DNA of 64,000 bases from Bacteroidota bacterium (lineage in GTDB: Bacteria; Bacteroidota; Bacteroidia; Chitinophagales; Chitinophagaceae), in NCBI GenBank assembly GCA_029555415.1, contig JAKPSI010000064.1:27425-91424 (forward strand), in the 5' to 3' direction. Both the position numbers and the translations under genes were made by a program. Of the stretch, positions 43,648 through 53,459 are shown one piece after another; position 1 is the first letter of the stretch; each line of letters starts with the position of its first letter. A model generated the notes under the pieces. The model did no database searches. It saw only the letters and a program-made list of their open reading frames with translations, and was not told where the DNA came from.

Positions 43648-45873
43648 ATGAAAAAGATATTCATGCTGCTGGCTTTTTTGCCGGTCGCTGCCACATTATA
43701 TGCACAACAGGACACCACAGAAAAGAACCTCGATGAGGTACTGGTGTATTCAAACAAGTTCGCAGAAAAGAAAAAGAATTTCGCACAGAAAATCGATGTG
43801 ATCACTGCCAGAGCGATCGCACGTTACAATGGTCAGAATACCGGCGATCTGCTGATCAACACCGGTAATGTATTCGTTCAAAAGAGTCAGCAGGGAGGAA
43901 GCAGTCCCGTACTACGCGGCTTTGAAGCCAGCCGGGTTCTGCTTGTCGTGGATGGTATCCGGATGAATAATGCCATTTACCGCGGGGGTCACTTACAGAA
44001 TGTGATCACTGTTGATCAGAATATGCTGGATCAGGTTGAAGTATTGTATGGCCCGGCTTCCACCATTTACGGAAGTGATGCTTTGGGAGGCGTGCTGCAT
44101 TTCCGTACCAAGGCACCCAAACTTTCGTCCGATGGAAACCTCTTCAGCACCGGATCCGTTTTCAGCAGGTACAGTACGGTCAATGAAGAAAAGTCATTCC
44201 ACGCGGACCTGAGTCTGGGCGGACAAAAATTCGCCTGGCTGCAATCTTATACCTACAGCGATTTCGGTGATATGAAAATGGGAAAAACCTATCCCGATAA
44301 ATATCCTGATTTCGGACGCCGTTCCACATATATCGAAACCGTGAACGGGATCGATCAGATCGTTCAGAACAGCGACGACCGCATTCAGCGCTTCTCTGGT
44401 TACAGTCAGTGGGACATCACACAGAAACTCCTGCTGAAATCAAGCGACAAAGTGAGTCACCTGCTGAACCTACAGTATTCCAATTCATCCAATGTGCCGC
44501 GGTATGACCGCCTGCAGGATGTCAAGAATTTCGGTGGCAGCACCGGCACCGCACTCCGGTATGCCAAATGGTATTACGGTCCTCAAACGAGATTGATGGG
44601 TGCATATGAACTCAGCATCGGAAAAACCGGATTATTCGATGATGTCAAACTGAACCTGAACTACCAGGACATCAAAGAAAGCCGGGTCACGCGTGAGTAC
44701 AAACGTTATGACCGGCTGGACAGTCGCAGGGAACATGTAAAAGTTGCAGGCGCGGTACTGGACGGCCATAAAAAATGGGGCAGCAATGATCTCAATATCG
44801 GAATGGATGCCCAATGGAATGATGTACGTTCAGTGGCAGACCGTACCAACCTGAATACAGGTGCGGTCACCAAACTGGATACACGTTATCCGGACGGAAA
44901 GAACCGGATGCTCTACATCGGCCTGTACAGCCAGCATCTTGTGAAATTCAAGGGTAATGATAAATGGATCCTGAATGATGGTATCCGTTTCCAGTTAGTG
45001 CATCTCCATTCCACGATCGTGGATAATTCATTCTTCAATTTCCCGTTCAACGATATCACGCAGAATCCTTTTGCGATCACATGGAATGTCGGAACCGTTT
45101 ATACCCCTTCTCCGAAATTGCGGTTCAATGCGAATCTTTCATCCGGTTTCCGCGCACCCAATGTGGATGATGTGGCCAGGATCTTCGAATCCAGTACGGC
45201 TTCCGGTCGCCTGATCATCCCCAATCCCGAGATCAAACCTGAGTACACTTATAATCTGGACCTTGGCGTTACCCAGCAGATCGAAGACAAATTACATGTT
45301 GAATTCGGCGTGTTCTATACCTTGTTCCGCAATGCGATCACACCCGCGCCCTCTCAGTTCATGGGTCAGAGTACGATCCTGTACAATGGCACACAGGTAG
45401 CAGTGTATGCGAACCGTAATGTCAACAAGGCCTTCGCTTACGGATTCAATGGACGGCTGAAGATCGACCTCAGTAAATCCGCGAGCTGGGATAATACCGT
45501 GACGTATACGTACGGACGTTTCAAAAAAGATGATGGCACAAAAAAACCGCTTGATCACGTTCCGCCTGTATTCGGCAAATCCAGTCTGACCTTCTCCGGA
45601 AAAAGTCTGGGCTTCGAAATGTATGTGATCTATAACGGATGGAAAAAGATCGCTGATTACAACCCTGATGGCGAGGATAACGGACAGTATGCTACCGCAG
45701 ATGGCATGCCTTCCTGGTTCACCGCTAACTGGAGAGCAAGCTATAAATTCAATAAAGTATTGACACTTCAGGCAGGTATTGAAAACCTGTTCGACAGGAA
45801 CTATCGCTACTTCGCTTCCGGCTTCTCGGCTCCCGGATTGAACTGTCTGGTTGCCCTCCGTGCGAACTGGTAA
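43648..45873 (+). CDS. TonB-dependent receptor, haem-receptor-like
   Basis: 741 residues: signal peptide to about 20, TonB-box-like region LDEVLVYSNKF, plug domain (about 40-160 with VLRGFEASRVLLVVDGIRMN and VEVLYGPASTIYGSDALGG) and a beta-barrel ending in ...VALRANW. The motifs GFRAPNVDD and IPNPEIKPE are similar to the FRAP and NPNL boxes of haem and haemoglobin receptors. With the haem-binding gene two genes upstream, haem or a haem protein is the likely substrate (inference). A terminator follows. Confidence 0.88.
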   Translation: MKKIFMLLAFLPVAATLYAQQDTTEKNLDEVLVYSNKFAEKKKNFAQKIDVITARAIARYNGQNTGDLLINTGNVFVQKSQQGGSSPVLRGFEASRVLLVVDGIRMNNAIYRGGHLQNVITVDQNMLDQVEVLYGPASTIYGSDALGGVLHFRTKAPKLSSDGNLFSTGSVFSRYSTVNEEKSFHADLSLGGQKFAWLQSYTYSDFGDMKMGKTYPDKYPDFGRRSTYIETVNGIDQIVQNSDDRIQRFSGYSQWDITQKLLLKSSDKVSHLLNLQYSNSSNVPRYDRLQDVKNFGGSTGTALRYAKWYYGPQTRLMGAYELSIGKTGLFDDVKLNLNYQDIKESRVTREYKRYDRLDSRREHVKVAGAVLDGHKKWGSNDLNIGMDAQWNDVRSVADRTNLNTGAVTKLDTRYPDGKNRMLYIGLYSQHLVKFKGNDKWILNDGIRFQLVHLHSTIVDNSFFNFPFNDITQNPFAITWNVGTVYTPSPKLRFNANLSSGFRAPNVDDVARIFESSTASGRLIIPNPEIKPEYTYNLDLGVTQQIEDKLHVEFGVFYTLFRNAITPAPSQFMGQSTILYNGTQVAVYANRNVNKAFAYGFNGRLKIDLSKSASWDNTVTYTYGRFKKDDGTKKPLDHVPPVFGKSSLTFSGKSLGFEMYVIYNGWKKIADYNPDGEDNGQYATADGMPSWFTANWRASYKFNKVLTLQAGIENLFDRNYRYFASGFSAPGLNCLVALRANW

Positions 45874-45890
45874 AACTTTTTTTTATCTTG

Positions 45891-45930
45891 TAAAGGGGTG
45901 AAAGCATTGACTTTCACCCCTTTATTTTTT
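45891..45930 (+). terminator. Terminator of the TonB receptor unit
   Basis: TAAAGGGGTGAAAG and CTTTCACCCCTTTA pair over 14 bp around a 6-nt loop, followed by TTTTTT. Confidence 0.93.
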
Positions 45931-46011
45931 TTAGCGGGATCGGGAATTTATATAGGGATGCAGCATCCGAAGCCGAAAATTGTCTAATTTACAGGCAACC
46001 AAAGGGAAAAC

Positions 46012-46593
46012 ATGACCGAGGAAGCCATTATAAAAGGCTGCATGAGCAATGACAGCACAGCCCAAAGGGAATTGTACAACAAGTACAGTCCCAAGATGCT
46101 GGCTGTATGTTATCGGTTTGCTCACAACCGGGAAGATGCGGAAGACATGCTGCAGGAAGGGTTCATCAAAGTATTCCTGCAGATCCACACCTTCGAGAAC
46201 CGGGGCGCCTTTGAGGGCTGGATCAGGCGGATCATCGTTCATACCTGTATCAACATCCTCAAGAAGAACAAGAAGTTCAATGAAAGTGTGGACATCATAC
46301 ATGCCACCAGCGTGCAGATCAGGGAAGACAGTGTGCCGGCCATTATTCAGGCCAAACAGGTGGTGGAATGTATCCGGTTATTGCCCATTGGTTACCGGAC
46401 GGTACTGAACCTTTACGCAGTGGAAGGTTATTCGCACCGGGAGATCGCCAACATGCTTGACATTGAAGAAAGCACCAGCCGGAGCCAGTACACAAGGGCC
46501 AGGGCGATGCTGGAAGACATACTGATCAAAAAGAGAATATTACATAAACCAAAACAAGATGTCGACTGGCTTGCCGCCGTCGGGCAACGTTAA
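46012..46593 (+). CDS. ECF-type RNA polymerase sigma factor
   Basis: 193 residues: sigma-70 region 2 (about 20-85, with AVCYRFAHNREDAEDMLQEGF and FEGWIRRIIVH) and region 4 (about 125-180, with PIGYRTVLNLYAVEGYSHRE and the recognition helix IEESTSRSQYTRARAML). There is no region 1.1 or 3. The next gene, 32 bp downstream, codes for a membrane-tethered protein that may serve as its anti-sigma factor. The two are followed by a shared terminator. Confidence 0.94.
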   Translation: MTEEAIIKGCMSNDSTAQRELYNKYSPKMLAVCYRFAHNREDAEDMLQEGFIKVFLQIHTFENRGAFEGWIRRIIVHTCINILKKNKKFNESVDIIHATSVQIREDSVPAIIQAKQVVECIRLLPIGYRTVLNLYAVEGYSHREIANMLDIEESTSRSQYTRARAMLEDILIKKRILHKPKQDVDWLAAVGQR

Positions 46594-46625
46594 TCCGATA
46601 AAAAATACCCAATCGCCGACCGGTT

Positions 46626-48008
46626 ATGGACCATAATTATCATAACAGAGATGTAGAACAGTTCGTGAAGCAGAACGCTGATCAGTACCGGATGTACCCT
46701 TCAGAAAAAGTATGGGAGAACATTCACAGCCAGCTTCACACACGCCGCCGCTGGTATGGCATTGGCCTCGCGCTGCTGCTCATCTCCGCCGGGGCTGTTA
46801 CATGGGTCATGGTCAATACCAACGGTTCCAAAACTCCAATTACTCAATTTACTCCTGCCATCGCTAAAGCTGAGGTCAAACCGGTTCCCAAAAAGATCCA
46901 GGGCGCACCCGCTGTTGAGCTTGAACATACTGAAACCGTTGCCCGCATTCCTTTCGCACCGGCCAATCATGTATGGGCACCTGAACTGCAAACAACAGAA
47001 ACGCAACCCGCAGAACCTTCACATGAAGAGCTGTCCGCCCGCGTATCTGTTCCCGCAGAGCCTGCTTTCAGCAATACGATCCAGCAACATAAGAATGGAA
47101 CTGACGCTACCACGTCTTCAGCAGTCGATCACAATACCATCAGCATTACTGATCAGCTGACGGATAATGATCCCGACCTGGGAGCCGCGCTGCGCCCTCA
47201 CCGCGAGATCCATGTTTCGGAAAGGCAACCCGCCACTGATCCGCTGTCCATCGAAAGTGTAGTGAACAGTTACAAATTCCAGCGCCGCCGCAATAAATTA
47301 TCCCTGCAATTATATTTCACTCCGACCATCAGTTACCGTAAACTGCAGGAGAACAAATCTTACGTAAGATCACAAGCCTATCAGTCCGCTCCCTATAACC
47401 TCGTTGCGATCCAGGACGTGAACAGTGTGGTCACCCATAAACCAGACCTCGGCCTGGAACTCGGTATCAGCGCAGGTTATCAGCTGAACCGGAATCTGAA
47501 GATCAACGCAGGGGTACAGTTCAACGTCAGCCGTTATGATATCCGTGCCTTCACATACAATGGTGAAGTAGCCACGATCGCACTGAACAGCGGTAATGAT
47601 TCCGTTTCCGCCTGGACCAACTACCGGAATCAGAGCGGTTACAAACAGGACTGGCTGCAAAATCTTTACTTCTCTGTTTCCACTCCGATCGGTGCCGAAC
47701 TGAAACTGGCAGGTGACAATAAAACGAATATCGGTATCGCAGGAACACTGCAGCCGACGTATATCCTGAGTGACAGAGCTTATCTGCTCTCTACTGATTA
47801 CAAGAATTACGCTGAGATCCCCTGGCTGATCCGCCGCTGGAATCTCTCCACAAGCATTGAAACATTCGTAGCATTCAACACAGGCAAAGTGAGATGGCAG
47901 GCCGGACCGCAGATCCGTTACCAGCTTCTCTCCAGCTTCCAGGCTAAATACCCGGTACGTGAAAATCTTTTCGACTATGGTCTGAAGATCGGGGTCATGC
48001 TCCGTTAA
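46626..48008 (+). CDS. Putative membrane-anchored anti-sigma/outer-membrane barrel protein
   Basis: 460 residues. Residues 1-45 are cytoplasmic in character (DVEQFVKQNADQYRMYPSEK followed by VWENIH), then a membrane helix about 44-62. A Pro/Thr/Glu-rich linker (about 70-200) follows, and about 210-460 looks like a PorT-type beta-barrel ending in KIGVMLR. This N-terminus recurs in Bacteroidota next to ECF sigma genes. Function as an anti-sigma factor is inference; a typical zinc-binding anti-sigma motif is absent. A barrel C-terminal to an inner-membrane helix is an unusual arrangement. Confidence 0.72.
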   Translation: MDHNYHNRDVEQFVKQNADQYRMYPSEKVWENIHSQLHTRRRWYGIGLALLLISAGAVTWVMVNTNGSKTPITQFTPAIAKAEVKPVPKKIQGAPAVELEHTETVARIPFAPANHVWAPELQTTETQPAEPSHEELSARVSVPAEPAFSNTIQQHKNGTDATTSSAVDHNTISITDQLTDNDPDLGAALRPHREIHVSERQPATDPLSIESVVNSYKFQRRRNKLSLQLYFTPTISYRKLQENKSYVRSQAYQSAPYNLVAIQDVNSVVTHKPDLGLELGISAGYQLNRNLKINAGVQFNVSRYDIRAFTYNGEVATIALNSGNDSVSAWTNYRNQSGYKQDWLQNLYFSVSTPIGAELKLAGDNKTNIGIAGTLQPTYILSDRAYLLSTDYKNYAEIPWLIRRWNLSTSIETFVAFNTGKVRWQAGPQIRYQLLSSFQAKYPVRENLFDYGLKIGVMLR

Positions 48009-48039
48009 CAGGACCGATGCTAACTGCACGCTTACTAAG

Positions 48040-48072
48040 AATATCCCGGCCGGTCAACGGTACGGGATATTT
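48040..48072 (+). terminator. Terminator after the sigma-factor operon
   Basis: Arms AATATCCCG and CGGGATATT (9 bp) enclose a 14-nt loop and are followed by TCTTTT. Confidence 0.7.
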
Positions 48073-48106
48073 CTTTTCAGAGAACGTTCCCTCCCCGGAA
48101 TTCAAT

Positions 48107-48114
48107 TAATTTTG
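48107..48114 (+). promoter_or_regulatory. Candidate -7 box for the lipoprotein-uvrC unit
   Basis: TAATTTTG is an exact TAnnTTTG match 44 bp before the lipoprotein ATG. No clear -33 TTG is seen, so the call is tentative. Confidence 0.35.
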
Positions 48115-48158
48115 ACCGCTGCCGGATCAACCAAAAAGATCCGGCCTTCTACCGAAAT

Positions 48159-48740
48159 ATGAAAAAGGCCCTTCTTGTATTGCTGGCATCTGCCGCTATC
48201 ATCACTTCCTGCAAATCAGGCAAAGGATCGGAGAAAAAAGAGCAATTCTTTCCTGTACTCTCCTTCCTCAAAAGCCAGGTAGCGGATATTGACACTTCAC
48301 TTTATATGATCCGCCGGATCGATATCATCGACAGTGCGCATGCGGATACCAGTTTTGTGAAAAGAGAGGAGGTGCGCGGACTGGCAGCCGATTTCCTGAA
48401 CATGCCAGATCTGTATGAATCAAAATATCAGGACGATTACACCGAAACCAAACTGGAAGATGAAAGCCTGAGAAGGGTCATCTTTTCCTATAAGCCCAAT
48501 AAACCCGAGAAACAGGATATCCAGTTACAGGAAGTGGTGGTAACGCCACAGACCGCTACGGGCGACAAAGTGCGCAGTATCATCGTCAACCGCGCGATGG
48601 TCAATAAAGACAGTACGATCGAAAGAAGAATGCTGTGGCAGGTGGGGGAAAGTTTTCAGATCACCAGCATCCTGCAAAAGGCCGGTCAGCCGGAAGTAAC
48701 GAAGACCGTGAAAGTGGTTTGGAATGAACCGGAACAATAA
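48159..48740 (+). CDS. Hypothetical lipoprotein upstream of uvrC
   Basis: 193 residues; signal MKKALLVLLASAAIITSC has a good lipobox. The mature protein is a mixed alpha/beta domain (FLKSQVADIDTSLYMIRRID onward) with a Tyr-rich middle and C-terminal strands (MLWQVGESFQITSILQK). No family recognised. Its stop overlaps the uvrC start by one base (TAATG), so uvrC is probably translationally coupled to it. Confidence 0.75.
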   Translation: MKKALLVLLASAAIITSCKSGKGSEKKEQFFPVLSFLKSQVADIDTSLYMIRRIDIIDSAHADTSFVKREEVRGLAADFLNMPDLYESKYQDDYTETKLEDESLRRVIFSYKPNKPEKQDIQLQEVVVTPQTATGDKVRSIIVNRAMVNKDSTIERRMLWQVGESFQITSILQKAGQPEVTKTVKVVWNEPEQ

Positions 48741-50551
48741 TGACCGCTGAAGAATTCCAACATATCGCCAAAAGCATCCCGGCCGAGCCCGGTATTTACA
48801 AGTATTTCGATACGGCCAATGAACTGCTGTATGTAGGAAAGGCGAAACACCTGCGCAAAAGGGTGAGCTCCTATTTCAGCAAGACCTTCACCACTTACAA
48901 AACGCATGAGCTGGTACAGCGGATCGCCCGGATCGAATTCACGATCGTGAATTCCGAACAGGATGCCTTTCTGCTGGAGAACTCACTCATCAAGCAATTC
49001 CAGCCCCGTTTCAATATCAACCTGAAGGATGACAAGACCTATCCCTTCATCATCATCAAGAATGAACCCTTCCCCCGTGTTTTCCTGACCCGGAAGAAGA
49101 TCAACGATGGTTCCGATTACCTCGGACCCTTCACCGGCGTTAAAAAGGTGAGGGAGCTGCTGGATTTCATCCGCCAGACCATCCCCCTGCGCAATTGCAA
49201 GCTTCCCCTGACCGCGAATAATATCGCCAAGGGAAAGTTCAAGGTCTGCCTGGAATACCACCTGGGCAATTGCAAGGGCCCCTGCGAGGGTTTACAGAGC
49301 GTGGAAGATTATCAGAACGAACTGGACCAGCTCCGCAACCTGATCCGGGGCAATCTGGCACCGGTGATCCGCCACTTTAAAAGTGAAATGAAGGAGCATG
49401 CGGCTGCCATGGCATTTGAAAAAGCGGAGATCACCCGGAAGAAGATCGAATTCCTGGAGAATTATGAAGCCCGTTCGGTGGTGGCCAATACGCGGATGGT
49501 GGACCTGGATGTGTTTTCCATCGTCAAGGAAAATGAACTGGCCTGGATCAATTACCTGATGGTGCGGAACGGGACCATCGTACAAACAGAGACCATCCGT
49601 GCCGAAACGCATCTGGATGAGGACGAGGCGGAGATCCTGGCCTTTACGGCCCAGAACATGCGGGTCACATTCAATAGTGATGCGCCGGAGATCGTGGTGC
49701 CGATGCCGCTGGAATTCCTGGATGAAAAGATCACAGTTACGGTACCGAAGGGAGGCGATAAGAAAAAACTGCTGGAGCTGTCGGAGAAGAATGCGGCCTA
49801 TTTCATTGAAGAGATGCGGAACCGGGAGCGTCTGAAATTGAGCGACCGGAATGCGGACCGCAGTCCGATGCTGGAGCAATTACAGAAAGACCTGCAGCTT
49901 CCGGCCGTACCCCGGCATATTGAATGTTTCGATAACTCGAATTTCCAGGGCAGCTATCCGGTTTCGGCGATGGTATGCTTCAAAGATGGTGTACCCAGTA
50001 AATCCGACTACCGCCACTTCAATGTAAAGACGGTGGAAGGCATCAATGACTTTGCCACGATGAAAGAAGCGGTTTCCAGGCGTTATAAGCGCCTGGAAGC
50101 GGAAGGGACCCCTTTCCCTCAGCTGGTGATCATCGATGGCGGAAAGGGACAATTAGGGGCTGCTATGGAGGCGATGGAAGAACTGGGATTGACAGGCAGT
50201 ACAACACTGGTCGGACTGGCAAAAAATGAAGAGGAATTGTTCTTTGCGGGAGATAAGGAATCACTCAAACTACCTTACAATAGTGAGAGCCTGAAACTCA
50301 TCAGGCGGATACGCGATGAAGTGCATCGTTTCGGTATCACTTTTCACCGCTCACAACGCAGTCGCGGCACCTTCAAAAATGAACTGGAATCGATCCCCGG
50401 GATCGGCAAAACAACGGCAGAGAATCTGCTGAAAACATTCCGTTCGGTGAAGCGTATAAAAAGTCTGACGAAAGAAGAACTGGAAGCAGCTGTTGGTGCT
50501 TCAAAAGCGGCGGTGATCATGCGATATTTCAGTGAAGAAAAGAAGGATTGA
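48740..50551 (+). CDS. uvrC: UvrABC system protein C
   Basis: 603 residues, the normal length. GIY-YIG nuclease domain at the N-terminus (GIY at 18-20, YVG at 31-33), the UVR/UvrB-contact region about 200-240, the endonuclease V-like half with ECFDNSNFQGSYPVSAMV, and the C-terminal helix-hairpin-helix IPGIGKTTAENLL. UvrC makes both incisions in nucleotide excision repair. It ends the unit begun by the lipoprotein gene; a hairpin terminator follows about 50 bp later. Confidence 0.97.
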   Translation: MTAEEFQHIAKSIPAEPGIYKYFDTANELLYVGKAKHLRKRVSSYFSKTFTTYKTHELVQRIARIEFTIVNSEQDAFLLENSLIKQFQPRFNINLKDDKTYPFIIIKNEPFPRVFLTRKKINDGSDYLGPFTGVKKVRELLDFIRQTIPLRNCKLPLTANNIAKGKFKVCLEYHLGNCKGPCEGLQSVEDYQNELDQLRNLIRGNLAPVIRHFKSEMKEHAAAMAFEKAEITRKKIEFLENYEARSVVANTRMVDLDVFSIVKENELAWINYLMVRNGTIVQTETIRAETHLDEDEAEILAFTAQNMRVTFNSDAPEIVVPMPLEFLDEKITVTVPKGGDKKKLLELSEKNAAYFIEEMRNRERLKLSDRNADRSPMLEQLQKDLQLPAVPRHIECFDNSNFQGSYPVSAMVCFKDGVPSKSDYRHFNVKTVEGINDFATMKEAVSRRYKRLEAEGTPFPQLVIIDGGKGQLGAAMEAMEELGLTGSTTLVGLAKNEEELFFAGDKESLKLPYNSESLKLIRRIRDEVHRFGITFHRSQRSRGTFKNELESIPGIGKTTAENLLKTFRSVKRIKSLTKEELEAAVGASKAAVIMRYFSEEKKD

Positions 50552-50600
50552 TGTGCTGCTGAAGCGCAGGCGTGGCGGGAGGAATGGCTTAAAAAAAAAT

Positions 50601-50636
50601 GGGGCCCGGATAGAAATCCAGCCCCGTTTTTAAAAT
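50601..50636 (+). terminator. Terminator after uvrC
   Basis: GGGGC...GGAT-AGAA-ATCC...GCCCC with a small internal bulge, followed by GTTTTTAAAA. Confidence 0.8.
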
Positions 50637-50755
50637 CCAATATCCTATGAAAAACCGTTACGAAAATACAACAAATAATCAATCCTCCTATAGTATAATT
50701 ACGATTTTTGAAACTTTTTTTAAATCTTTTATAGTTAGTGCTTTAGGCGCAAAAA

Positions 50756-50791
50756 AAATGCCCCCCGACGCTTTAGGCCGGGGGGCATTTT
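50756..50791. terminator. Bidirectional terminator (end of gldN)
   Basis: AAATGCCCCCCG and CGGGGGGCATTT pair perfectly around an 11-nt loop, with an A-run before and T-run after. It terminates the minus-strand gld operon. Confidence 0.93.
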
Positions 50792-50809
50792 TTGATTTAT
50801 TTTTTACGA

Positions 50810-51823
50810 TCAGTATGACCAGAGGTCCTGCTCGTAATTGAAGATCTTTTCCTTGATATTTTCACCTTCCAGGAGGGCCAGGATCGGGTCTTTAATGTAC
50901 CCTTTGATGGCTTTATTGGCGGCGTTGTCGAAAGTGGATTTGATGATATAGCTACCGAACATCCTGCTTTCAAAAAGCTCTTCCCATGTCATACGAGCGT
51001 TACCCATGTTCTTGGAGTTGTACACTTCGTATTTAGCGAGGAAGGGACGCAGGTCAGGATAGTAGATCCAGAACATCGGCGTTACACCTCTTTCTTTACC
51101 GTTAGGGAAGAATTGTGTTTTCAGGGGACAGATACCGAGGATGCGGACGAACATACGGCTCGCTTCGCGGTCGAATACCCATTCTTCTTTAACACGGATC
51201 TTCACGATCGATTTAGCGTCGAAGCTGGCGCGGGTTACCACATACTCAACAACTTTATTGGGGTCATTGATATCGGTACGTGCAACAGTATCGGCGGAGC
51301 CTACGGTCAGCTGACTGAATTCAGAAGCTGACATCGGCGTGGTGAAACGTTCGTCGGTGAAGGCTGTTACCTGGCCGCTGTTGACAGCTTTCAGGAGCAT
51401 GTTCACGAATACCTGGCTACCGTTATCACTTTCCGCTTCATAAGTGAAGGGTTTGTTGATCTTTTCGCGCAGGTCGATCTCGCGCCATACCTTTTCAGCG
51501 AACAGGGCGTCATCCCAGCGCAGGTGCTCATAAGGAAGCGGCGTACGGTCGTTGATATTACTTTTATCGAAAGCATTATCATTACGGAGTGATTTCTTCA
51601 CTTCTGACTCCGTCATACCGGATGAGTCCACACGGATAGGAATATTGCCATAAGGATTATAGCCTGAAGGTTGTGTTTGGTTGGTCACCTGCTGACCCTG
51701 ACCGGTCGTATCAGTTGCCGCGGGTTTGTTACGACCCCGGCCTGTACGCTGCGCATCCGCAGTTTGAACCAGCAGCAATCCCGCCAGCACCAGTACACCA
51801 CTTTTAACAACAAGGAATTTCAT
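50810..51823 (-). CDS. gldN: T9SS/gliding motility protein GldN
   Basis: 337 residues with signal peptide (ending QTADA), a low-complexity Gln/Thr-rich stretch (about 25-55) and a folded domain with YEHLRWDDALFAEKVWREID and PMFWIYYPDLRPFLAKYEVY, typical of GldN/PorN. GldN forms, with GldK, a ring-shaped periplasmic/outer-membrane part of the type IX secretion and gliding machine. Last gene of the gldKLMN set; starts 12 bp after gldM. Confidence 0.95.
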   Translation of the reverse strand: MKFLVVKSGVLVLAGLLLVQTADAQRTGRGRNKPAATDTTGQGQQVTNQTQPSGYNPYGNIPIRVDSSGMTESEVKKSLRNDNAFDKSNINDRTPLPYEHLRWDDALFAEKVWREIDLREKINKPFTYEAESDNGSQVFVNMLLKAVNSGQVTAFTDERFTTPMSASEFSQLTVGSADTVARTDINDPNKVVEYVVTRASFDAKSIVKIRVKEEWVFDREASRMFVRILGICPLKTQFFPNGKERGVTPMFWIYYPDLRPFLAKYEVYNSKNMGNARMTWEELFESRMFGSYIIKSTFDNAANKAIKGYIKDPILALLEGENIKEKIFNYEQDLWSY

Positions 51824-51835
51824 GTGTTCTGAATT

Positions 51836-53371
51836 TTATTTAATGTAATAAACCAGGGACGGCACTTTCACATTACGTCCATCTTCTCCTACTACACGGA
51901 TCTGGTCAACTGTTACTGTACCACCTGCTTTCAGATTCCTCAGGAGAGCCAGCGCAGCCGGACTCCAGGTATTACCCTGGCAGGGGGCTTCGATGATATC
52001 GCCTGTATTGGGATCATCCGCAGATATAACGAAACTGGTAACGGTATATTTCAGCTCGAAGGGGAAATCTTTGATATAAGCACCTACACCGGCCTGTGCA
52101 CGGAAGGCACCGGCAGGAACATTGTCACCGGAAGCGAAACCGCCCACGGTTGCAACGGGTGTCGGGATCGTACGGACGCGGAATTGAGAAACGCCGGCCA
52201 GTTTACCATCCACGGATACAGAGATCTTACAATCATCTGTAACGCTTGACACGCGAACGATGTATTTACCACTGCCTACTTTAGTATAGGAACCACCGCC
52301 GCCGGTGATCGTTACCTGTACTTTATCATCTCCGCCGCCGCTGGCTGCGATAGAAACAGGGTTGTTCACGCCAACGTATAAAACGTTCATTTTATCGAGG
52401 GCGATGGAAGCATTGGCCTGTCCTACTGTGTATTCAACGTCTTTAGAGATCGTTTGCAGTTTACCATCCTGATCGGTATAAGTGATCAGTACGGGTACTG
52501 TATGGTTACCGATACCACCTGCGTTCAGTTTAGAACTGGCGGTACCTTCAGGACCGATCGGAAGTGTTTGACCGTTGATGGTCACTTTCGGCAGTGCGGA
52601 AGTGCTGAATGCACCTACACCTGCTGTTACTTCCAGTTCCTGACCAGGCATGAGGTAAGTGGAATTCTGTCCAACGATCGCTTTATACGTATCGAAGCGG
52701 ACCTTTACTTCACCCACTTTATTGTGGCAGAACTGGATCACACGGTTTTCAGATGTTTTGACATCATTCTGGAACTTGCTCAGGATCGTCAGGGCAGCTA
52801 CGGTAGGCACCATGTGGAAGTAAGATCCTTCCCAGGATGATGTTGCGCGGCTTTTTCCTTTCGGAATGGTCAGATCGATCGGGAGTGTAGTACCGAATGC
52901 GGAATCAATGGAAGGATCCACAGCAAGCACGTTCTTTTTGAAGTCAGCAAGAGCGGCCTGAAGTTTTTTACCCTCGCCTTTATCCACCATCATACGGGTA
53001 GCGATGTCGAGGTTATCTTCCTTGAATTTTTTCTCCGGGTCATTGGGATCGCCACCGGCTTTGCGGAGGATCTCATCTTTCAAACCCTGGATATATGTAA
53101 ATACTGATTTTGCGTAAGACTGAACAGACTGTGCCTTGGGATACCATTCTTCCGCTTTTTTGTGAGACGTAGAATCCTTCAGTTTTTCCTTGAGGGATTC
53201 CAAAAGCGTATTGGTAGACTTATCAACAGTAGTATTGGTAGTCTCGAGGCTTCGGTTCACCGTTTTAAAGGCATTGAGGATCTCGGATGATACGTTGAGT
53301 GCCAACAGGGCTGTCAGCACCAGGTACATCATGTTGATCATCTTTTGCCGTGGCTCGCGAGGTAAAGACAT
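51836..53371 (-). CDS. gldM: T9SS/gliding motor protein GldM
   Basis: 511 residues. The N-terminus EPRQKMINMMYLVLTALLAL is one membrane helix, and the rest is periplasmic: a helical bundle (about 40-220) and several beta-sandwich domains (GVNNPVSIAASGGGDDKVQV and on). GldM with GldL forms the proton-driven rotary motor that powers T9SS and gliding, with GldM as the central periplasmic shaft. Gap to gldL is 88 bp, wider than between gldM and gldN. Confidence 0.96.
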   Translation of the reverse strand: MSLPREPRQKMINMMYLVLTALLALNVSSEILNAFKTVNRSLETTNTTVDKSTNTLLESLKEKLKDSTSHKKAEEWYPKAQSVQSYAKSVFTYIQGLKDEILRKAGGDPNDPEKKFKEDNLDIATRMMVDKGEGKKLQAALADFKKNVLAVDPSIDSAFGTTLPIDLTIPKGKSRATSSWEGSYFHMVPTVAALTILSKFQNDVKTSENRVIQFCHNKVGEVKVRFDTYKAIVGQNSTYLMPGQELEVTAGVGAFSTSALPKVTINGQTLPIGPEGTASSKLNAGGIGNHTVPVLITYTDQDGKLQTISKDVEYTVGQANASIALDKMNVLYVGVNNPVSIAASGGGDDKVQVTITGGGGSYTKVGSGKYIVRVSSVTDDCKISVSVDGKLAGVSQFRVRTIPTPVATVGGFASGDNVPAGAFRAQAGVGAYIKDFPFELKYTVTSFVISADDPNTGDIIEAPCQGNTWSPAALALLRNLKAGGTVTVDQIRVVGEDGRNVKVPSLVYYIK

Positions 53372-53459
53372 GACGATTTCGGTTTTTTAATTAATGGATA
53401 GGTGACTATTAAATTCTCTAGGATATGGATTGTTATAATTTAAACGAACCCTTATCTGA

